Positions 35,882 to 45,150 of a stretch of 64,000 nt of DNA are shown one piece after another; position 1 is the first letter of the stretch; each line of letters begins with the position of its first letter. The notes under the pieces are model-generated. The model had not been told where the DNA came from and ran no database searches. It saw only the letters and a program-made list of their open reading frames with translations. The position numbers and the translations under genes were made by a program. The DNA comes from Aquimarina atlantica. GTDB lineage: Bacteria > Bacteroidota > Bacteroidia > Flavobacteriales > Flavobacteriaceae. The stretch lies in the NCBI RefSeq assembly GCF_000626715.1, contig NZ_AQRA01000010.1, positions 142,522 to 206,521 of the forward strand, in the 5' to 3' direction.

Positions 35882-37660
35882 ATCTTTTTCTATATCACCT
35901 TGTTCTTTACTTTCTCGACGATAGCGCAGTCGGAGCAGTTAGCAAAAAATTATATTCAGCAGGGACAATACGAAAAAGCACTTTCTATCTATCAAAAATT
36001 ATATACTAAAAACCCTAACCGAATTAATTATTTATTAGGGTTAGTAGAATCTCACCAACAATTAGAGCATTTTGATAAAGCTGAGGGTATTCTAAAAAAG
36101 AGAATTGAGAAAACTCCAAATAATGCTCAAATTCTTGTCGAACTGGGACATCATTATGATCTGCAAGGTAAGACAGAACAGGCTCGTACTTACTATAATA
36201 AGGCTATAGAAACTTATGATAACAATAATGCGAATCATGCTTATTCTCTTGCTCAAACTTTTGAAAAATATAGTCTATTAGATGAAGCGGCTTTAATTTA
36301 TGAGAAAGGGATGAAGAATAATCCCAGAGCAAACTTTAATGTACAATTAGCCAAAATTTATGGAGAACAGGGAAAACTCGAAAAAATGTTTGATAGTTAT
36401 TTGGCATTGTTACGATTACAACCCAATTATATAAATATTGTACAACGAAACTTTAGTGACTACATAACAGATAACCCAACAAGTGAGGCAAATGTTATAT
36501 TTAGAAAATTATTGATTAAAAAACTCCAGCAGAATCCTGATATTTTATACAATGAAATGCTAAGCTGGCTTTTTGTACAACAAAAGGAATTTAAAAAAGC
36601 ATTTATACAGGAAAAAGCAATATACAAACGTAAGCAGGAAAGTCCAGAAGGTATTATAGACCTGGCTAGAATTGCTATTTCGGAAAAAGATATTAAATCT
36701 GCTGTAGAAATTCTAAATTATATTCTAGAAACACCTGCTTCAAAAGATATGAAGCTTACTGCACATAAAATTATCCTGAAAGCGAAAGTAGACAATGCTT
36801 CCAAAAAAGAGCATAAAACCATTATAGAACAGTATAATACTGTGTTTGAAGAGTATGGGAAAGGCAGAGAAACTATAGGGTTACAAATTGATTATTCACA
36901 TTTTCTAGCATTTAATCAGGATAAAAAACAGGAAGCTATTCGGTTTTTAAAAGATATACTGGATAGAGAACCTCTATCCAGGTTTCAATCTTCCAGAATA
37001 AAAATGAAAATTGCAGACATCCTGGTATTGGACCAAAAATTTAATCAGGCATTAATTTATTATACCCAGGTGCAAAATGCTTTAAAAAATAACTTTCTAG
37101 CTCAAGATGCCAGGTTTAAAGTCGCAAAAACCAGCTATTACAAAGGGGATTTTGCCTGGGCGCAAACGCAGCTCGATGTATTAAAATCTTCTACCTCTCA
37201 ATTAATTGCTAATGATGCTATGGAGTTAAGTCTAATAATCAGTGATAATTCTCTTGAAGATTCTACGCAAACTGCTTTAAAGATTTTTGCAAAAGCCGAT
37301 CTATTAGCTTTTCAGAATAAAAATCAGGATGCAATTGCGATGTATGAAATTATCTTAACTCAACATAAAGGTGAAAAAATTGAAGATGAAGCTTTTTTAC
37401 GTCAGGCAAAACTATTTGAAAAAGAAAATCAATTCGAAAAAGCCAAAATCAATTATCTAAAAATTATCGAATTTTATAACGATGATATTCTTGTTGATGA
37501 TGCTTATTATTGGCTAGCCGAACTCTATGCAAATGAGTTGGGAGAGCCTGAAAAAGCTAAAGAATTATACGAAAAGATAATTTTTAATCACGCTGATAGT
37601 ATTTATTTTGTAGAAGCACGAAAAAAATACAGAACCCTAAGAGGAGATGCTATAAATTAA
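35873..37660 (+). CDS. Secreted TPR-repeat protein
   Basis: A 595-residue protein with a signal peptide (MRFIFFYITLFFTFSTIAQS) and tetratricopeptide repeats along its full length (for example GQYEKALSIYQKLYTKNPN, GKTEQARTYYNKAIETYD, NQFEKAKINYLKIIEFYN, EPEKAKELYEKIIFNHADS). The last repeats resemble the YbgF/CpoB tol-pal type. TPR proteins of this kind in Bacteroidota are periplasmic scaffolds; the partner is unknown. It lies between serS and the DUF4286-rsmA pair. Confidence 0.85.
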   Translation: MRFIFFYITLFFTFSTIAQSEQLAKNYIQQGQYEKALSIYQKLYTKNPNRINYLLGLVESHQQLEHFDKAEGILKKRIEKTPNNAQILVELGHHYDLQGKTEQARTYYNKAIETYDNNNANHAYSLAQTFEKYSLLDEAALIYEKGMKNNPRANFNVQLAKIYGEQGKLEKMFDSYLALLRLQPNYINIVQRNFSDYITDNPTSEANVIFRKLLIKKLQQNPDILYNEMLSWLFVQQKEFKKAFIQEKAIYKRKQESPEGIIDLARIAISEKDIKSAVEILNYILETPASKDMKLTAHKIILKAKVDNASKKEHKTIIEQYNTVFEEYGKGRETIGLQIDYSHFLAFNQDKKQEAIRFLKDILDREPLSRFQSSRIKMKIADILVLDQKFNQALIYYTQVQNALKNNFLAQDARFKVAKTSYYKGDFAWAQTQLDVLKSSTSQLIANDAMELSLIISDNSLEDSTQTALKIFAKADLLAFQNKNQDAIAMYEIILTQHKGEKIEDEAFLRQAKLFEKENQFEKAKINYLKIIEFYNDDILVDDAYYWLAELYANELGEPEKAKELYEKIIFNHADSIYFVEARKKYRTLRGDAIN

Positions 37661-37686
37661 ATCACTTATAGCTCTTTACTTCTTTG

Positions 37687-37694
37687 TAACTTTG
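37687..37694 (+). promoter_or_regulatory. -7 element for DUF4286-rsmA
   Basis: TAACTTTG matches TANNTTTG exactly, 51 bp upstream of the DUF4286 start codon. The -33 box is not obvious. Confidence 0.5.
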
Positions 37695-37744
37695 TGCCCT
37701 GGTCATTATACTAAATACGACTTCCGAAAATACTAATAATAAAC

Positions 37745-38059
37745 ATGTACATATATAACGTTACCATAAATATAGAAGAAACTATTCATGATGAATGGTT
37801 GAACTGGATGAAAGAAGAGCATATTCCTGATATGCTTTCTACAGGGAAATTTAGTAAAGCACTAATGACCAAAGTACAAGTAGAAGAAGAAATGGGAGGT
37901 ATCACCTACTCTGTACAGTATACTACAAGAAATAAAGAAACTTTACAAAAATACTATGACGAGGATGCTGATCGTCTTAGATCAAAATCTAATCATTTTA
38001 CTGGTAAATTTGTAGCGTTTAGAACAGAGTTAGAAATTGTAAGTGAACAAAATGGGTAA
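37745..38059 (+). CDS. DUF4286 family protein
   Basis: A 104-residue ferredoxin-like fold protein: MYIYNVTINIEETIHDEWLNWMKEEHIPDM, then a VQYTTRNKETLQKYYDEDADRLR strand-helix. The family is of unknown function and is almost always found directly before rsmA in flavobacteria. Here its stop overlaps the rsmA start by eight bases, so the two are translationally coupled. A role linked to ribosome assembly is only an inference from this context. Confidence 0.85.
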   Translation: MYIYNVTINIEETIHDEWLNWMKEEHIPDMLSTGKFSKALMTKVQVEEEMGGITYSVQYTTRNKETLQKYYDEDADRLRSKSNHFTGKFVAFRTELEIVSEQNG

Positions 38060-38918
38060 ACCAAAAAAAAATAGAAAATACAATTCAAACCCTATATCTT
38101 CTTTCGAAAAAACTGCGGTAAAAGCAAAAAAACACCTCGGGCAACATTTTTTAAGGGATGAGAATATTGCCAAAAAGATTGGCGATACTCTTACCTTGCA
38201 AGGCTATAAAAATGTTATTGAAATTGGCCCCGGAATGGGAGTTCTCACCAAATATATTCTTCAAAAGGATATTGATGTTATCGCTATGGATCTAGACAGG
38301 GAGTCTATCGAATATCTTAACACTAATTTTCATCTCGAGCACACAGAAGCATTAAGAGGAAACACTACTTTTCGGGTAATAGAGGCTGATTTTCTAAAAT
38401 ATGATCTAAATCTGTTATTTGCCAAAGAACAATTCGCAATAACAGGTAATTTTCCATACAATATTTCTACACAAATCGTTTTTAAAACATTAGAAAACAA
38501 AGATCGAATTCCTGAATTTACAGGGATGTTTCAAAAAGAAGTTGCCCAACGTATTTGCGAAAAAGCTGGTAGTAAAACATACGGTATTCTTTCGGTACTT
38601 ACTCAAGCATTTTATGATGCAGAATATTTATTTACCGTTCCACCTAACGTTTTTAACCCTCCTCCTAAGGTAGATAGTGGGGTATTGCGATTGATTAGAA
38701 AAAATGAATATTCTTTACCTTGTGATGAAAAATTATTTTTCAGAGTTGTAAAGACTACTTTTGGGCAACGTCGCAAAACTTTAAGAAACAGTCTTAAAAC
38801 TTTTGAATTGAATGATGAGATTAAAGCATTAGAAATTCTGACTAAACGACCAGAACAATTATCTGTTGATCAATTTATAGAATTAACACTATTAATTGAA
38901 AAACAACAGGTTAAGTGA
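38052..38918 (+). CDS. rsmA: 16S rRNA (adenine1518/1519-N6)-dimethyltransferase
   Basis: A 288-residue SAM-dependent enzyme that dimethylates two adenines at the 3' end of 16S rRNA late in 30S assembly. Visible: KKHLGQHFLRDENIAKKI, SAM motif I VIEIGPGMGVLT, acidic DLD loop and motif IV TGNFPYNIST, with the NxPYN core kept. The C-terminal helical domain has FGQRRKTLRNSLKTF. I start at ATG 38052 (MGKPKKNRKYN); a GTG nine bases earlier is possible but weaker. The basic N-terminal extension is common in Bacteroidota. Confidence 0.95.
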   Translation: MGKPKKNRKYNSNPISSFEKTAVKAKKHLGQHFLRDENIAKKIGDTLTLQGYKNVIEIGPGMGVLTKYILQKDIDVIAMDLDRESIEYLNTNFHLEHTEALRGNTTFRVIEADFLKYDLNLLFAKEQFAITGNFPYNISTQIVFKTLENKDRIPEFTGMFQKEVAQRICEKAGSKTYGILSVLTQAFYDAEYLFTVPPNVFNPPPKVDSGVLRLIRKNEYSLPCDEKLFFRVVKTTFGQRRKTLRNSLKTFELNDEIKALEILTKRPEQLSVDQFIELTLLIEKQQVK

Positions 38919-38955
38919 TTTAACACGCTCTTAAAGTCCAATTAAATTCTTTGGT

Positions 38956-38963
38956 TATCTTTG
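38956..38963 (+). promoter_or_regulatory. -7 element for mgtE
   Basis: TATCTTTG is an exact TANNTTTG match 36 bp before the mgtE start codon. Confidence 0.5.
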
Positions 38964-38999
38964 TGAGCGTTTATACGGGGATCACTAAATATTGAGTAT

Positions 39000-40355
39000 A
39001 TGCAATTTCAAGTTTCTAATGAGTTAATCGAACAGGTAAGACACCTTATCCAAGAAGAAGGTGATGCTCGCTTGCGCGAAATGCTTAGTGAAATACATTT
39101 TGCTGATGTTGCAGAAATTATTAGTGAACTTGGCTTATCTGAAGCCACTTATCTTATTAAATTATTAGATAGCGAAAAAACCTCTGAAGCTCTTATGGAA
39201 CTCGAAGAGGATTTTCGTGAACGTATTCTTGAAAACCTTTCTGCAAAAGAAATTGCAGAAGAGTTAGAAGAAATGGATACCGATGATGCCGCAGATGTTG
39301 TTGCAGAGCTCCCTGATGATCGGGCAGAAAAAGTAATTGCAGAGATAGAAGACGAAAAACGTGCAGAAGATATCAAAGAGCTTCTCACTTATGATGAAGA
39401 TACTGCTGGTGGTCTAATGGCCAAAGAGCTGGTAAAAGTGAAAGAAACCTGGACCGTAGCTGGTTGTGTTCGCGAAATGCGACGACAAGCAGAAAATGTT
39501 ACCCGGGTACATTCTATTTATGTTGTGGATAAAGAAGGTAAGCTAAAAGGAAGGCTATCACTAAAAGATTTACTTACTGCCTCTGCAAAAACCCATATTA
39601 GTGAAGTATATATTCCTAATGTAGATTATGTAGATGTAAACACAGAAGGGGAAGAAGTTGCTCGTATTATGCAAAAATATGATCTTGAAGCTATTCCTGT
39701 AGTTGATAATGAAGGTATATTGATGGGGCGTGTAACCATTGATGATATTGTGGATTTTATAAAAGACGAAGCAGAAAAAGATTATCAGTTGGCAGCTGGT
39801 ATCTCGCAAGATGTAGAAGCAGATGATAATGTATGGGAGCTTACCAGAGCACGATTACCCTGGTTGATTTTAGGCCTTTTTGGAGGATTAGGAAGTGTAT
39901 TCATTATGCAGGATTTTGAAGATGTAATGACCAATCCAAGAATTAGAGATCTATTTTTCTATACGCCACTAATTGCTGCTATGGCAGGAAACGTAGGTGT
40001 ACAATCTTCTGCAATTATAGTACAGGGATTAGCAAATAATGTAGTAAAAGGAAGCTTGCTAAATCGATTACTGAAAGAAGTAAGTCTTAGTTTAATTAAT
40101 GGTTCTGCACTGGCGCTGCTTATTATTCTTTTTGGTTTTATTATGAAGTATGAAATCTCATTTAGCTTAACAATAGCAGCAGCACTTATGAGTGTTATTA
40201 TCGTAGCAGCGCTTATCGGTACTTTTGTTCCTATTATTCTGGACAAAAGAGGTATTGATCCTGCAATTGCCACAGGTCCTTTTATTACCACCAGTAATGA
40301 TATTTTTGGGATTTTCTTATTCTTTTATATTGCAAAACTTATTTTAGGGTTTTAG
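39000..40355 (+). CDS. mgtE: MgtE magnesium transporter
   Basis: A 451-residue transporter. The cytosolic N domain of superhelical repeats (FADVAEIISELGLSEATYLIKLL, DDAADVVAELPDDRAEKVIAEI) is followed by a CBS pair (RVHSIYVVDKEGKLKGRLSL, and AIPVVDNEGILMGRVTIDDIVDFI). These sense cytosolic Mg2+ and gate the pore. Five TM helices form the C-terminal third, with GNVGVQSSAIIVQGLA and the pore-lining DPAIATGPFITTSNDI. Length and order match MgtE. It is probably monocistronic, with the thioesterase gene 63 bp downstream. Confidence 0.95.
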   Translation: MQFQVSNELIEQVRHLIQEEGDARLREMLSEIHFADVAEIISELGLSEATYLIKLLDSEKTSEALMELEEDFRERILENLSAKEIAEELEEMDTDDAADVVAELPDDRAEKVIAEIEDEKRAEDIKELLTYDEDTAGGLMAKELVKVKETWTVAGCVREMRRQAENVTRVHSIYVVDKEGKLKGRLSLKDLLTASAKTHISEVYIPNVDYVDVNTEGEEVARIMQKYDLEAIPVVDNEGILMGRVTIDDIVDFIKDEAEKDYQLAAGISQDVEADDNVWELTRARLPWLILGLFGGLGSVFIMQDFEDVMTNPRIRDLFFYTPLIAAMAGNVGVQSSAIIVQGLANNVVKGSLLNRLLKEVSLSLINGSALALLIILFGFIMKYEISFSLTIAAALMSVIIVAALIGTFVPIILDKRGIDPAIATGPFITTSNDIFGIFLFFYIAKLILGF

Positions 40356-40418
40356 TTCGCAAATTTTCTCATAAATTTTAAAATAATTGTATTTTTAATC
40401 TATTCAACTCTCCTATTC

Positions 40419-40814
40419 ATGAAATCCGAAATTTTTGAATTCCATTTTACGGTTCCAAAGTCTGCAATAGATGATATGGATCATGTAAATAATGTAGTGT
40501 ATCTACAATGGGTACAAGATGTTGCCAAAAAGCATTGGGAATCCAGAACTAGTAAGGATATTAGGAATACTTATGTTTGGGTAGTTCTTAATCATTATAT
40601 AGAATATCATAACCCTGCTTTCGAAAATGATGAAGTCACGCTACAAACCTGGATCCATAATTATAAGGGTGTTAGGAGTGAACGTCATACCAAAATCATA
40701 AATACAACCACTCAAAAAGTATTAGTTTCTGCTAAGACTAGCTGGTGTTTTTTACACAAAGAAACGCTAAGGCCGGCAAGGATCCCAGATGAAATCACTT
40801 CTTTGTTTCTCTAA
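40419..40814 (+). CDS. Acyl-CoA thioesterase, hotdog fold (4HBT/YbgC-like)
   Basis: A 131-residue single hotdog-fold protein. The motif SAIDDMDHVNNVVYLQWVQD holds the Asp (in MDHVNN) used by 4-hydroxybenzoyl-CoA thioesterase relatives. Next come IEYHNPAFENDEVTLQTWIHN and a final TSWCFLHKETLRPARIP. It likely cleaves a small acyl-CoA; the natural substrate cannot be read. The 205-bp gap to the next gene shows no clear signal. Confidence 0.85.
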   Translation: MKSEIFEFHFTVPKSAIDDMDHVNNVVYLQWVQDVAKKHWESRTSKDIRNTYVWVVLNHYIEYHNPAFENDEVTLQTWIHNYKGVRSERHTKIINTTTQKVLVSAKTSWCFLHKETLRPARIPDEITSLFL

Positions 40815-41019
40815 TAATAAAGAGGTACGTATTGCTTCTTGAAAAGAAAAATAACAATAATACAGCAGAAATAGAATATAAATTTACAGTTTAAATATAG
40901 TATTTTGGTTAATCCCTTATCGACTTATAAACAAAAGGAAGATGTTTGATAAATCAAACACCCTCCTCCGTCAAGTCAAGTTATAGTTGTTAATAAAAAA
41001 TAATGTAATGCAGTGTTAA

Positions 41020-41859
41020 TTACTTTTTTATGATTTTGGTCCGATCAGTAAGGGTTTTAACATCTAATTCGGGATTACCATATACATAAACTATACTTTT
41101 TCCTTGCGCATAAAGCTCTAAATTTCTTTTAGCGTATACATATACATCTGCAGAATGATAAGTATTTAAGTCTGTAGAAGAAGTTTTCATTTTTTTTGCC
41201 TTGAGTTTTGATGAATCTTTAACATCAAAAGAAGCATAATCTGTATCTCCGTCAATATTCAATTCGGCAGCTTTATTCATGGCAACTTTTATTTTATCTG
41301 TAATAACATATGCTTTAAGATCTGTTTTGCCATTCATAGTGATTGCTACATTTTCTGATTTGATTTTAACTTTCCCTTTCACTTTATCATATAAAGTAAT
41401 TCTAACATCATCTGCTTTCACATCTAAATCCAAATCACTCGAATCATAACCGGTGATAAATAATTTTTCAGAAATCAATTTTTTATCACTCTTTATCTTA
41501 GCATCATTTCTAAGTATAATATGCTCTATCTCTTTTGCATTTAAACTAATTTCTAGTTTTTTGCTTCTCACTATTCTATTGGTTGTATATATTTTTAATA
41601 CACTATCTGTTACTTTAAACTGAACGATATCAATTAGGTTTTCATCTGTTTTTAGATAATATCCATTTTGATCATTTTGATTTAGAACTATTTTTAATTC
41701 GTCATCAATTTCGACAGTATTAAATGTTTCAGGAATATCTTTGGTAAGTTCTTTTACAACCCTGTTTCCCTTAATTTTTGGCTTTTTTTGTGCAAAAATG
41801 GATATACTAAGGGACAATAAAGCAACTATACATATAGATTTTTTTATTCTAAGGCTCAT
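41020..41859 (-). CDS. Secreted GIN-domain (DUF2807) protein
   Basis: A 279-residue protein with a signal peptide (KKSICIVALLSLSISIFAQ). The body is the repetitive beta-helix pattern of DUF2807/GIN proteins: ETFNTVEIDDELKIVLNQNDQNGY, then runs such as LDLDVKADDVRITLYDKVKGKVKIKS and AELNIDGDTDYASFDVKDSS. These are surface or periplasmic proteins of unknown function common in Bacteroidota. There is no C-terminal T9SS domain. It stands alone between two gaps of 205 and 247 bp that hold nothing I can name. Confidence 0.75.
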   Translation of the reverse strand: MSLRIKKSICIVALLSLSISIFAQKKPKIKGNRVVKELTKDIPETFNTVEIDDELKIVLNQNDQNGYYLKTDENLIDIVQFKVTDSVLKIYTTNRIVRSKKLEISLNAKEIEHIILRNDAKIKSDKKLISEKLFITGYDSSDLDLDVKADDVRITLYDKVKGKVKIKSENVAITMNGKTDLKAYVITDKIKVAMNKAAELNIDGDTDYASFDVKDSSKLKAKKMKTSSTDLNTYHSADVYVYAKRNLELYAQGKSIVYVYGNPELDVKTLTDRTKIIKK

Positions 41860-42106
41860 TTCAATTTGTGTTTAAGTGTCTTTATAAATTAAGACACCGT
41901 CTTTTAAAAAAGTCACATTTGAATCCTTACTAAAAAAATCTGAAGCTGTTTTTTACAACCAAATATTCTTTAAGCAGTATCGAATTATGGCGATATACCA
42001 TTATGTTTTTCATTGCTTATTTCTATGTTCTATGTGATTACATTGAGCCTTTCGAATAAATTTAGGATTAGTGTAGTTAAAAATGATATTAATGAAGATT
42101 TTCCCT

Positions 42107-42961
42107 TTATTGCTTCACAATTTTAAATGTAGCTCCACGATCAATTGACACAAAGTAAATACCTTGTGGTAATTGCTTCATAGGTACTATCACTTGTCCC
42201 GAAGTAATAATATACTCTCCAGAAGAAACCCAAACCCCTAAAGCATTATATATCGACACGTTTATCGTTTGCAATTGAGTGTCGGGAAGGGTAAGGGTAA
42301 CATCTCCATTCGTTGGGTTGGGTGCAATACTTACCTGATCAAACAAACTAACTTTGGTAGCTAGTTTCCCCTGGCAATCTGCATTTGAAGATATTTCTAA
42401 CTCATCTCCATGTTGTACTTCTACAGTAAAATTCTTGGCTGTATACTCCCCTACTATTTCATTATTAATCTTTGCTGTATAAGGTGTAGTACCTGTATTT
42501 ATTTCAACATTTACTTTTGCAGTTGCAGCTTGAGTAATTATATTGGTTGTCCCTGTTAAACTTTCTGTATGATATACATCGGCTATTTTTGAAACATTGT
42601 TATTTTTCTCATAATACTTTAATGCTTCTACATAATACTCAATCGCTTTTGGGTACTCTGCCTTTCTTCTATGCACAACACCCAACTGTACATACAATGC
42701 TGTTCTAAACTTTTGATAATGGTCTTCTGTTTTATTTTCGAGTAATGTTAATCCTTGATCAAAATAACCTTCAGCCGAACTAAAATCTCGATTTAGCTGG
42801 TATTCACCAAGCTTAAGCATTGCCTTTATCTTAGTTGTATCTTCTATAGAAGTATTTAATGCAGATTTAAGACGCACCAAGGTAGTATCAACTTCTTGTG
42901 AGAAAAGTATTGTGATATTTATAAATAAAAGAAATAGTGCTATTAATTTTTCTGTTTTCAA
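42107..42961 (-). CDS. Chimeric TPR protein with T9SS type A sorting domain
   Basis: A 284-residue protein. A signal peptide (MKTEKLIALFLLFINITILFS) is followed by about three TPR units (to KYYEKNNNVSKIADVYH, near residue 145), like the sensor part of a TPR kinase. The sequence then changes abruptly to a beta module (INTGTTPYTAKINNEIVGEY ... VEVQHGDELEISSNADCQGKL) and a T9SS C-terminal domain (VSIAPNPTNGDVTL ... GIYFVSIDRGATFKIVKQ). The C-terminal module is the kind found at the end of large flavobacterial surface proteins. The join, at about residue 146 (ADVYH/TESLTG), looks like a deletion fusion. It should be exported and anchored by type IX secretion. Confidence 0.75.
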   Translation of the reverse strand: MKTEKLIALFLLFINITILFSQEVDTTLVRLKSALNTSIEDTTKIKAMLKLGEYQLNRDFSSAEGYFDQGLTLLENKTEDHYQKFRTALYVQLGVVHRRKAEYPKAIEYYVEALKYYEKNNNVSKIADVYHTESLTGTTNIITQAATAKVNVEINTGTTPYTAKINNEIVGEYTAKNFTVEVQHGDELEISSNADCQGKLATKVSLFDQVSIAPNPTNGDVTLTLPDTQLQTINVSIYNALGVWVSSGEYIITSGQVIVPMKQLPQGIYFVSIDRGATFKIVKQ

Positions 42962-43025
42962 GTTAAATACTCTTAAAATACGGTTTGATTATTACCAAAG
43001 ATACTCTATCTAATCTTTTATTAAC

Positions 43026-43033
43026 TAATTTTG
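43026..43033 (+). promoter_or_regulatory. -7-like element for the 2-hydroxyacid dehydrogenase gene
   Basis: TAATTTTG fits TANNTTTG and ends 18 bp before the ATG at 43052. Confidence 0.4.
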
Positions 43034-43051
43034 GAGACCTATACAAAATAT

Positions 43052-43993
43052 ATGAAAGTACTTCACCTTGACACAAATCATCCCCTACTTTTAAATCAGC
43101 TTGTCGCTGCAGGTTTCGAAAATCATGAAGATTATACTTCTACAAAAGAAGAAATAGAATCCAAAATCCATAATTATAGTGGGATTATCATTCGCAGTAG
43201 ATTTAAAATTGATAAAAGTTTTCTTGACAAAGCCAAAAACTTAAAATTTATAGGGCGAGTAGGTGCTGGCCTGGAAAATATCGACATCCTACATGCCGAG
43301 AAATTAGGCGTTAAACTATTTAACGCACCAGAAGGAAATCGCAATGCTGTTGGTGAACATGCATTGGGTATGATTTTATCATTATTCAACAAAATGAATA
43401 TTGCTGACCAAAGTGTACGAAATGGGCAATGGCTTCGCGAAGAACATCGGGGTATCGAATTAGATGGAAAAACAGTTAGTATTATTGGATATGGTAATAT
43501 GGGCAGAGCCTTTGCCAAAAAACTACGTGGTTTTGCGGTAGAAGTCATTTGTTATGATATTAAAGATGATGTAGAAAACAGCGATGCAACACAAGTAGAA
43601 CTTGATGAGCTTTTTGAAAAGACCGATGTATTAAGCCTTCATACCCCAGAAACCCCTAAAACAATCGGCATGATTAACTCTAAATTTATTCATAACTTTA
43701 AAAAACCGTTTTGGCTGATCAACACTGCCAGAGGAAAAAGTGTTGTTACCAAAGATCTGGTCAAAGGTATAGAAGAAGGAAAAATCTTAGGAGCAGGGTT
43801 AGATGTTTTAGAATACGAAAAATCATCTTTTGAAAACTTATTTGCTTCAGAAAAAGAAATGTCAACAGAATTTAAGGAACTCCTTAAAATGAATAATGTG
43901 ATCTTAAGTCCACATGTCGCAGGCTGGACTGTAGAATCTAAAGAAAAATTAGCACAGACCATCGTTGATAAAATTAAAGCAGAGTTTTGTTAA
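43052..43993 (+). CDS. D-2-hydroxyacid dehydrogenase (phosphoglycerate dehydrogenase family)
   Basis: A 313-residue NAD-dependent dehydrogenase, started at the ATG of MKVLHLDTNHPLLLNQL; an in-frame TTG 21 bases earlier is inside the promoter. The Rossmann motif is TVSIIGYGNMGRAF. The catalytic set is the Arg in INTARGKSVVT, a Glu/Asp pair near LDVLEYEKS and the His in LSPHVAGWT. It lacks the C-terminal ACT domain of classical SerA. It could make 3-phosphohydroxypyruvate for serine synthesis or act on another 2-hydroxyacid. The next gene overlaps its stop. Confidence 0.88.
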   Translation: MKVLHLDTNHPLLLNQLVAAGFENHEDYTSTKEEIESKIHNYSGIIIRSRFKIDKSFLDKAKNLKFIGRVGAGLENIDILHAEKLGVKLFNAPEGNRNAVGEHALGMILSLFNKMNIADQSVRNGQWLREEHRGIELDGKTVSIIGYGNMGRAFAKKLRGFAVEVICYDIKDDVENSDATQVELDELFEKTDVLSLHTPETPKTIGMINSKFIHNFKKPFWLINTARGKSVVTKDLVKGIEEGKILGAGLDVLEYEKSSFENLFASEKEMSTEFKELLKMNNVILSPHVAGWTVESKEKLAQTIVDKIKAEFC

Positions 43994-44607
43994 AACAAAT
44001 ATTTACTACATTATTATCAAACTACACTCAAGATTCAGACTATATTGAATCCTTGTGGAGTGATATTTCCAAACAACATCATAAAAAAACCAGATACTAC
44101 CATAATCTTTCACATCTAGACTATCTTTATCATAATTTGGTCGAAGTCAAAAACAAAATCAAAGATTGGGATATGGTTTTATTTGCTTTGTTTTATCATG
44201 ATTATACGTACAACGTATTAAAACAGGATAATGAAGAACAAAGTGCAAAGAAGGCAATAGCAGTACTAAATTCATTATCTATAGATAAAAACCGTATCAT
44301 ACTTTGTTCTGATATGATATTAGCCACCAAAGGGCACAACAATTCTGAAAGCAGTGATATTAATTATTTTACCGATGCTGATCTCTCTATATTAGGAAGT
44401 AGCTGGAAAAACTATGAGACGTATTACAAAAACGTAAGGAAAGAGTACAAATACTATCCCAATTTCATGTACAACAAAGGAAGGATCAAAGTTTTAAATC
44501 ATTTTATACATATGCCGGCTATCTTTAAATCTGAATATTTCTACAAAAAATTTGAAGAGAAAGCCAAAGAAAACCTTCAGCAAGAAATTGATTTGCTTTC
44601 AAATTAA
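43987..44607 (+). CDS. HD-superfamily metal-dependent phosphohydrolase
   Basis: A 206-residue protein. It appears to start at a TTG (MLKQIFTTLL) that overlaps the previous stop by seven bases; there is no nearby ATG that keeps the first helix. HYHNLSHLDYLYHNL and LFALFYHDYTYNVLKQ carry the His and HD pair, and TDADLSILGSSW the late Asp of the fold. Members are annotated as predicted metal-dependent HD hydrolases; the substrate, probably a nucleotide, is unknown. Coupled to the dehydrogenase gene. Confidence 0.75.
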   Translation: MLKQIFTTLLSNYTQDSDYIESLWSDISKQHHKKTRYYHNLSHLDYLYHNLVEVKNKIKDWDMVLFALFYHDYTYNVLKQDNEEQSAKKAIAVLNSLSIDKNRIILCSDMILATKGHNNSESSDINYFTDADLSILGSSWKNYETYYKNVRKEYKYYPNFMYNKGRIKVLNHFIHMPAIFKSEYFYKKFEEKAKENLQQEIDLLSN

Positions 44608-44632
44608 ATTTCAGTTTTACTACATTTATAGA

Positions 44633-45049
44633 GTGAAGAAAACAATTTTTACTTTTGCAGCTTTAGTCCTGGCAATACTAGCTCTTTTTCAGTTAAGTAA
44701 ATACAGTGTCATTGCAGGAGACACATCGATAGAAACCGTAATTGCCATAATCGCTGTTATTTTTTTTGTAATTGGTATTGTAATCAACAAAAGAGTTCTG
44801 CACAAAACAAAAAAGCCTACACAGAAAATAAATTATCAAAAAATTGAAGAACTGGGATTAAGTAAACGAGAGTATGAAGTTTTATGCCAGATTGCTATGG
44901 GATTATCTAATAAAGAAATCGCCGAAAAACTCTTTGTTTCAGAAAGCACTATAAAAACTCATGTTTCTAATATGCTCGTAAAACTAGATGCGAAACGACG
45001 TACTCAAGCTATACAAATTGCAAAAGAGTTACAAATTATACCGCTTTAA
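44633..45049 (+). CDS. Membrane-anchored LuxR/GerE-type regulator
   Basis: A 138-residue protein started at GTG 44633 (VKKTIFTFAALV), because the longer frame reads through the upstream gene's end. Two TM helices (about residues 4-22 and 38-57) are followed by a GerE helix-turn-helix: LGLSKREYEVLCQIAMGLSNKEIAEKLFVSESTIKTHVSNML. There is no receiver domain. A DNA-binding domain tied to the membrane without a phosphorylation site is a small group seen in Bacteroidota. The target is unknown; the next gene, a DUF4199 membrane protein 101 bp away, is a candidate. Confidence 0.8.
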   Translation: MKKTIFTFAALVLAILALFQLSKYSVIAGDTSIETVIAIIAVIFFVIGIVINKRVLHKTKKPTQKINYQKIEELGLSKREYEVLCQIAMGLSNKEIAEKLFVSESTIKTHVSNMLVKLDAKRRTQAIQIAKELQIIPL

Positions 45050-45150
45050 CGTATTTCAACCTCATATATTCTAAATTTCATACTTTAGTATGAATGCTGT
45101 TTATTAGTCTAAATTTACATTTGGGTCTAACAATAAATACATATAAATAG

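Noticed and set aside
39149..39388. Minus-strand ORF in mgtE rich in Ser
   Set aside because: Low-complexity shadow of the acidic MgtE N domain.
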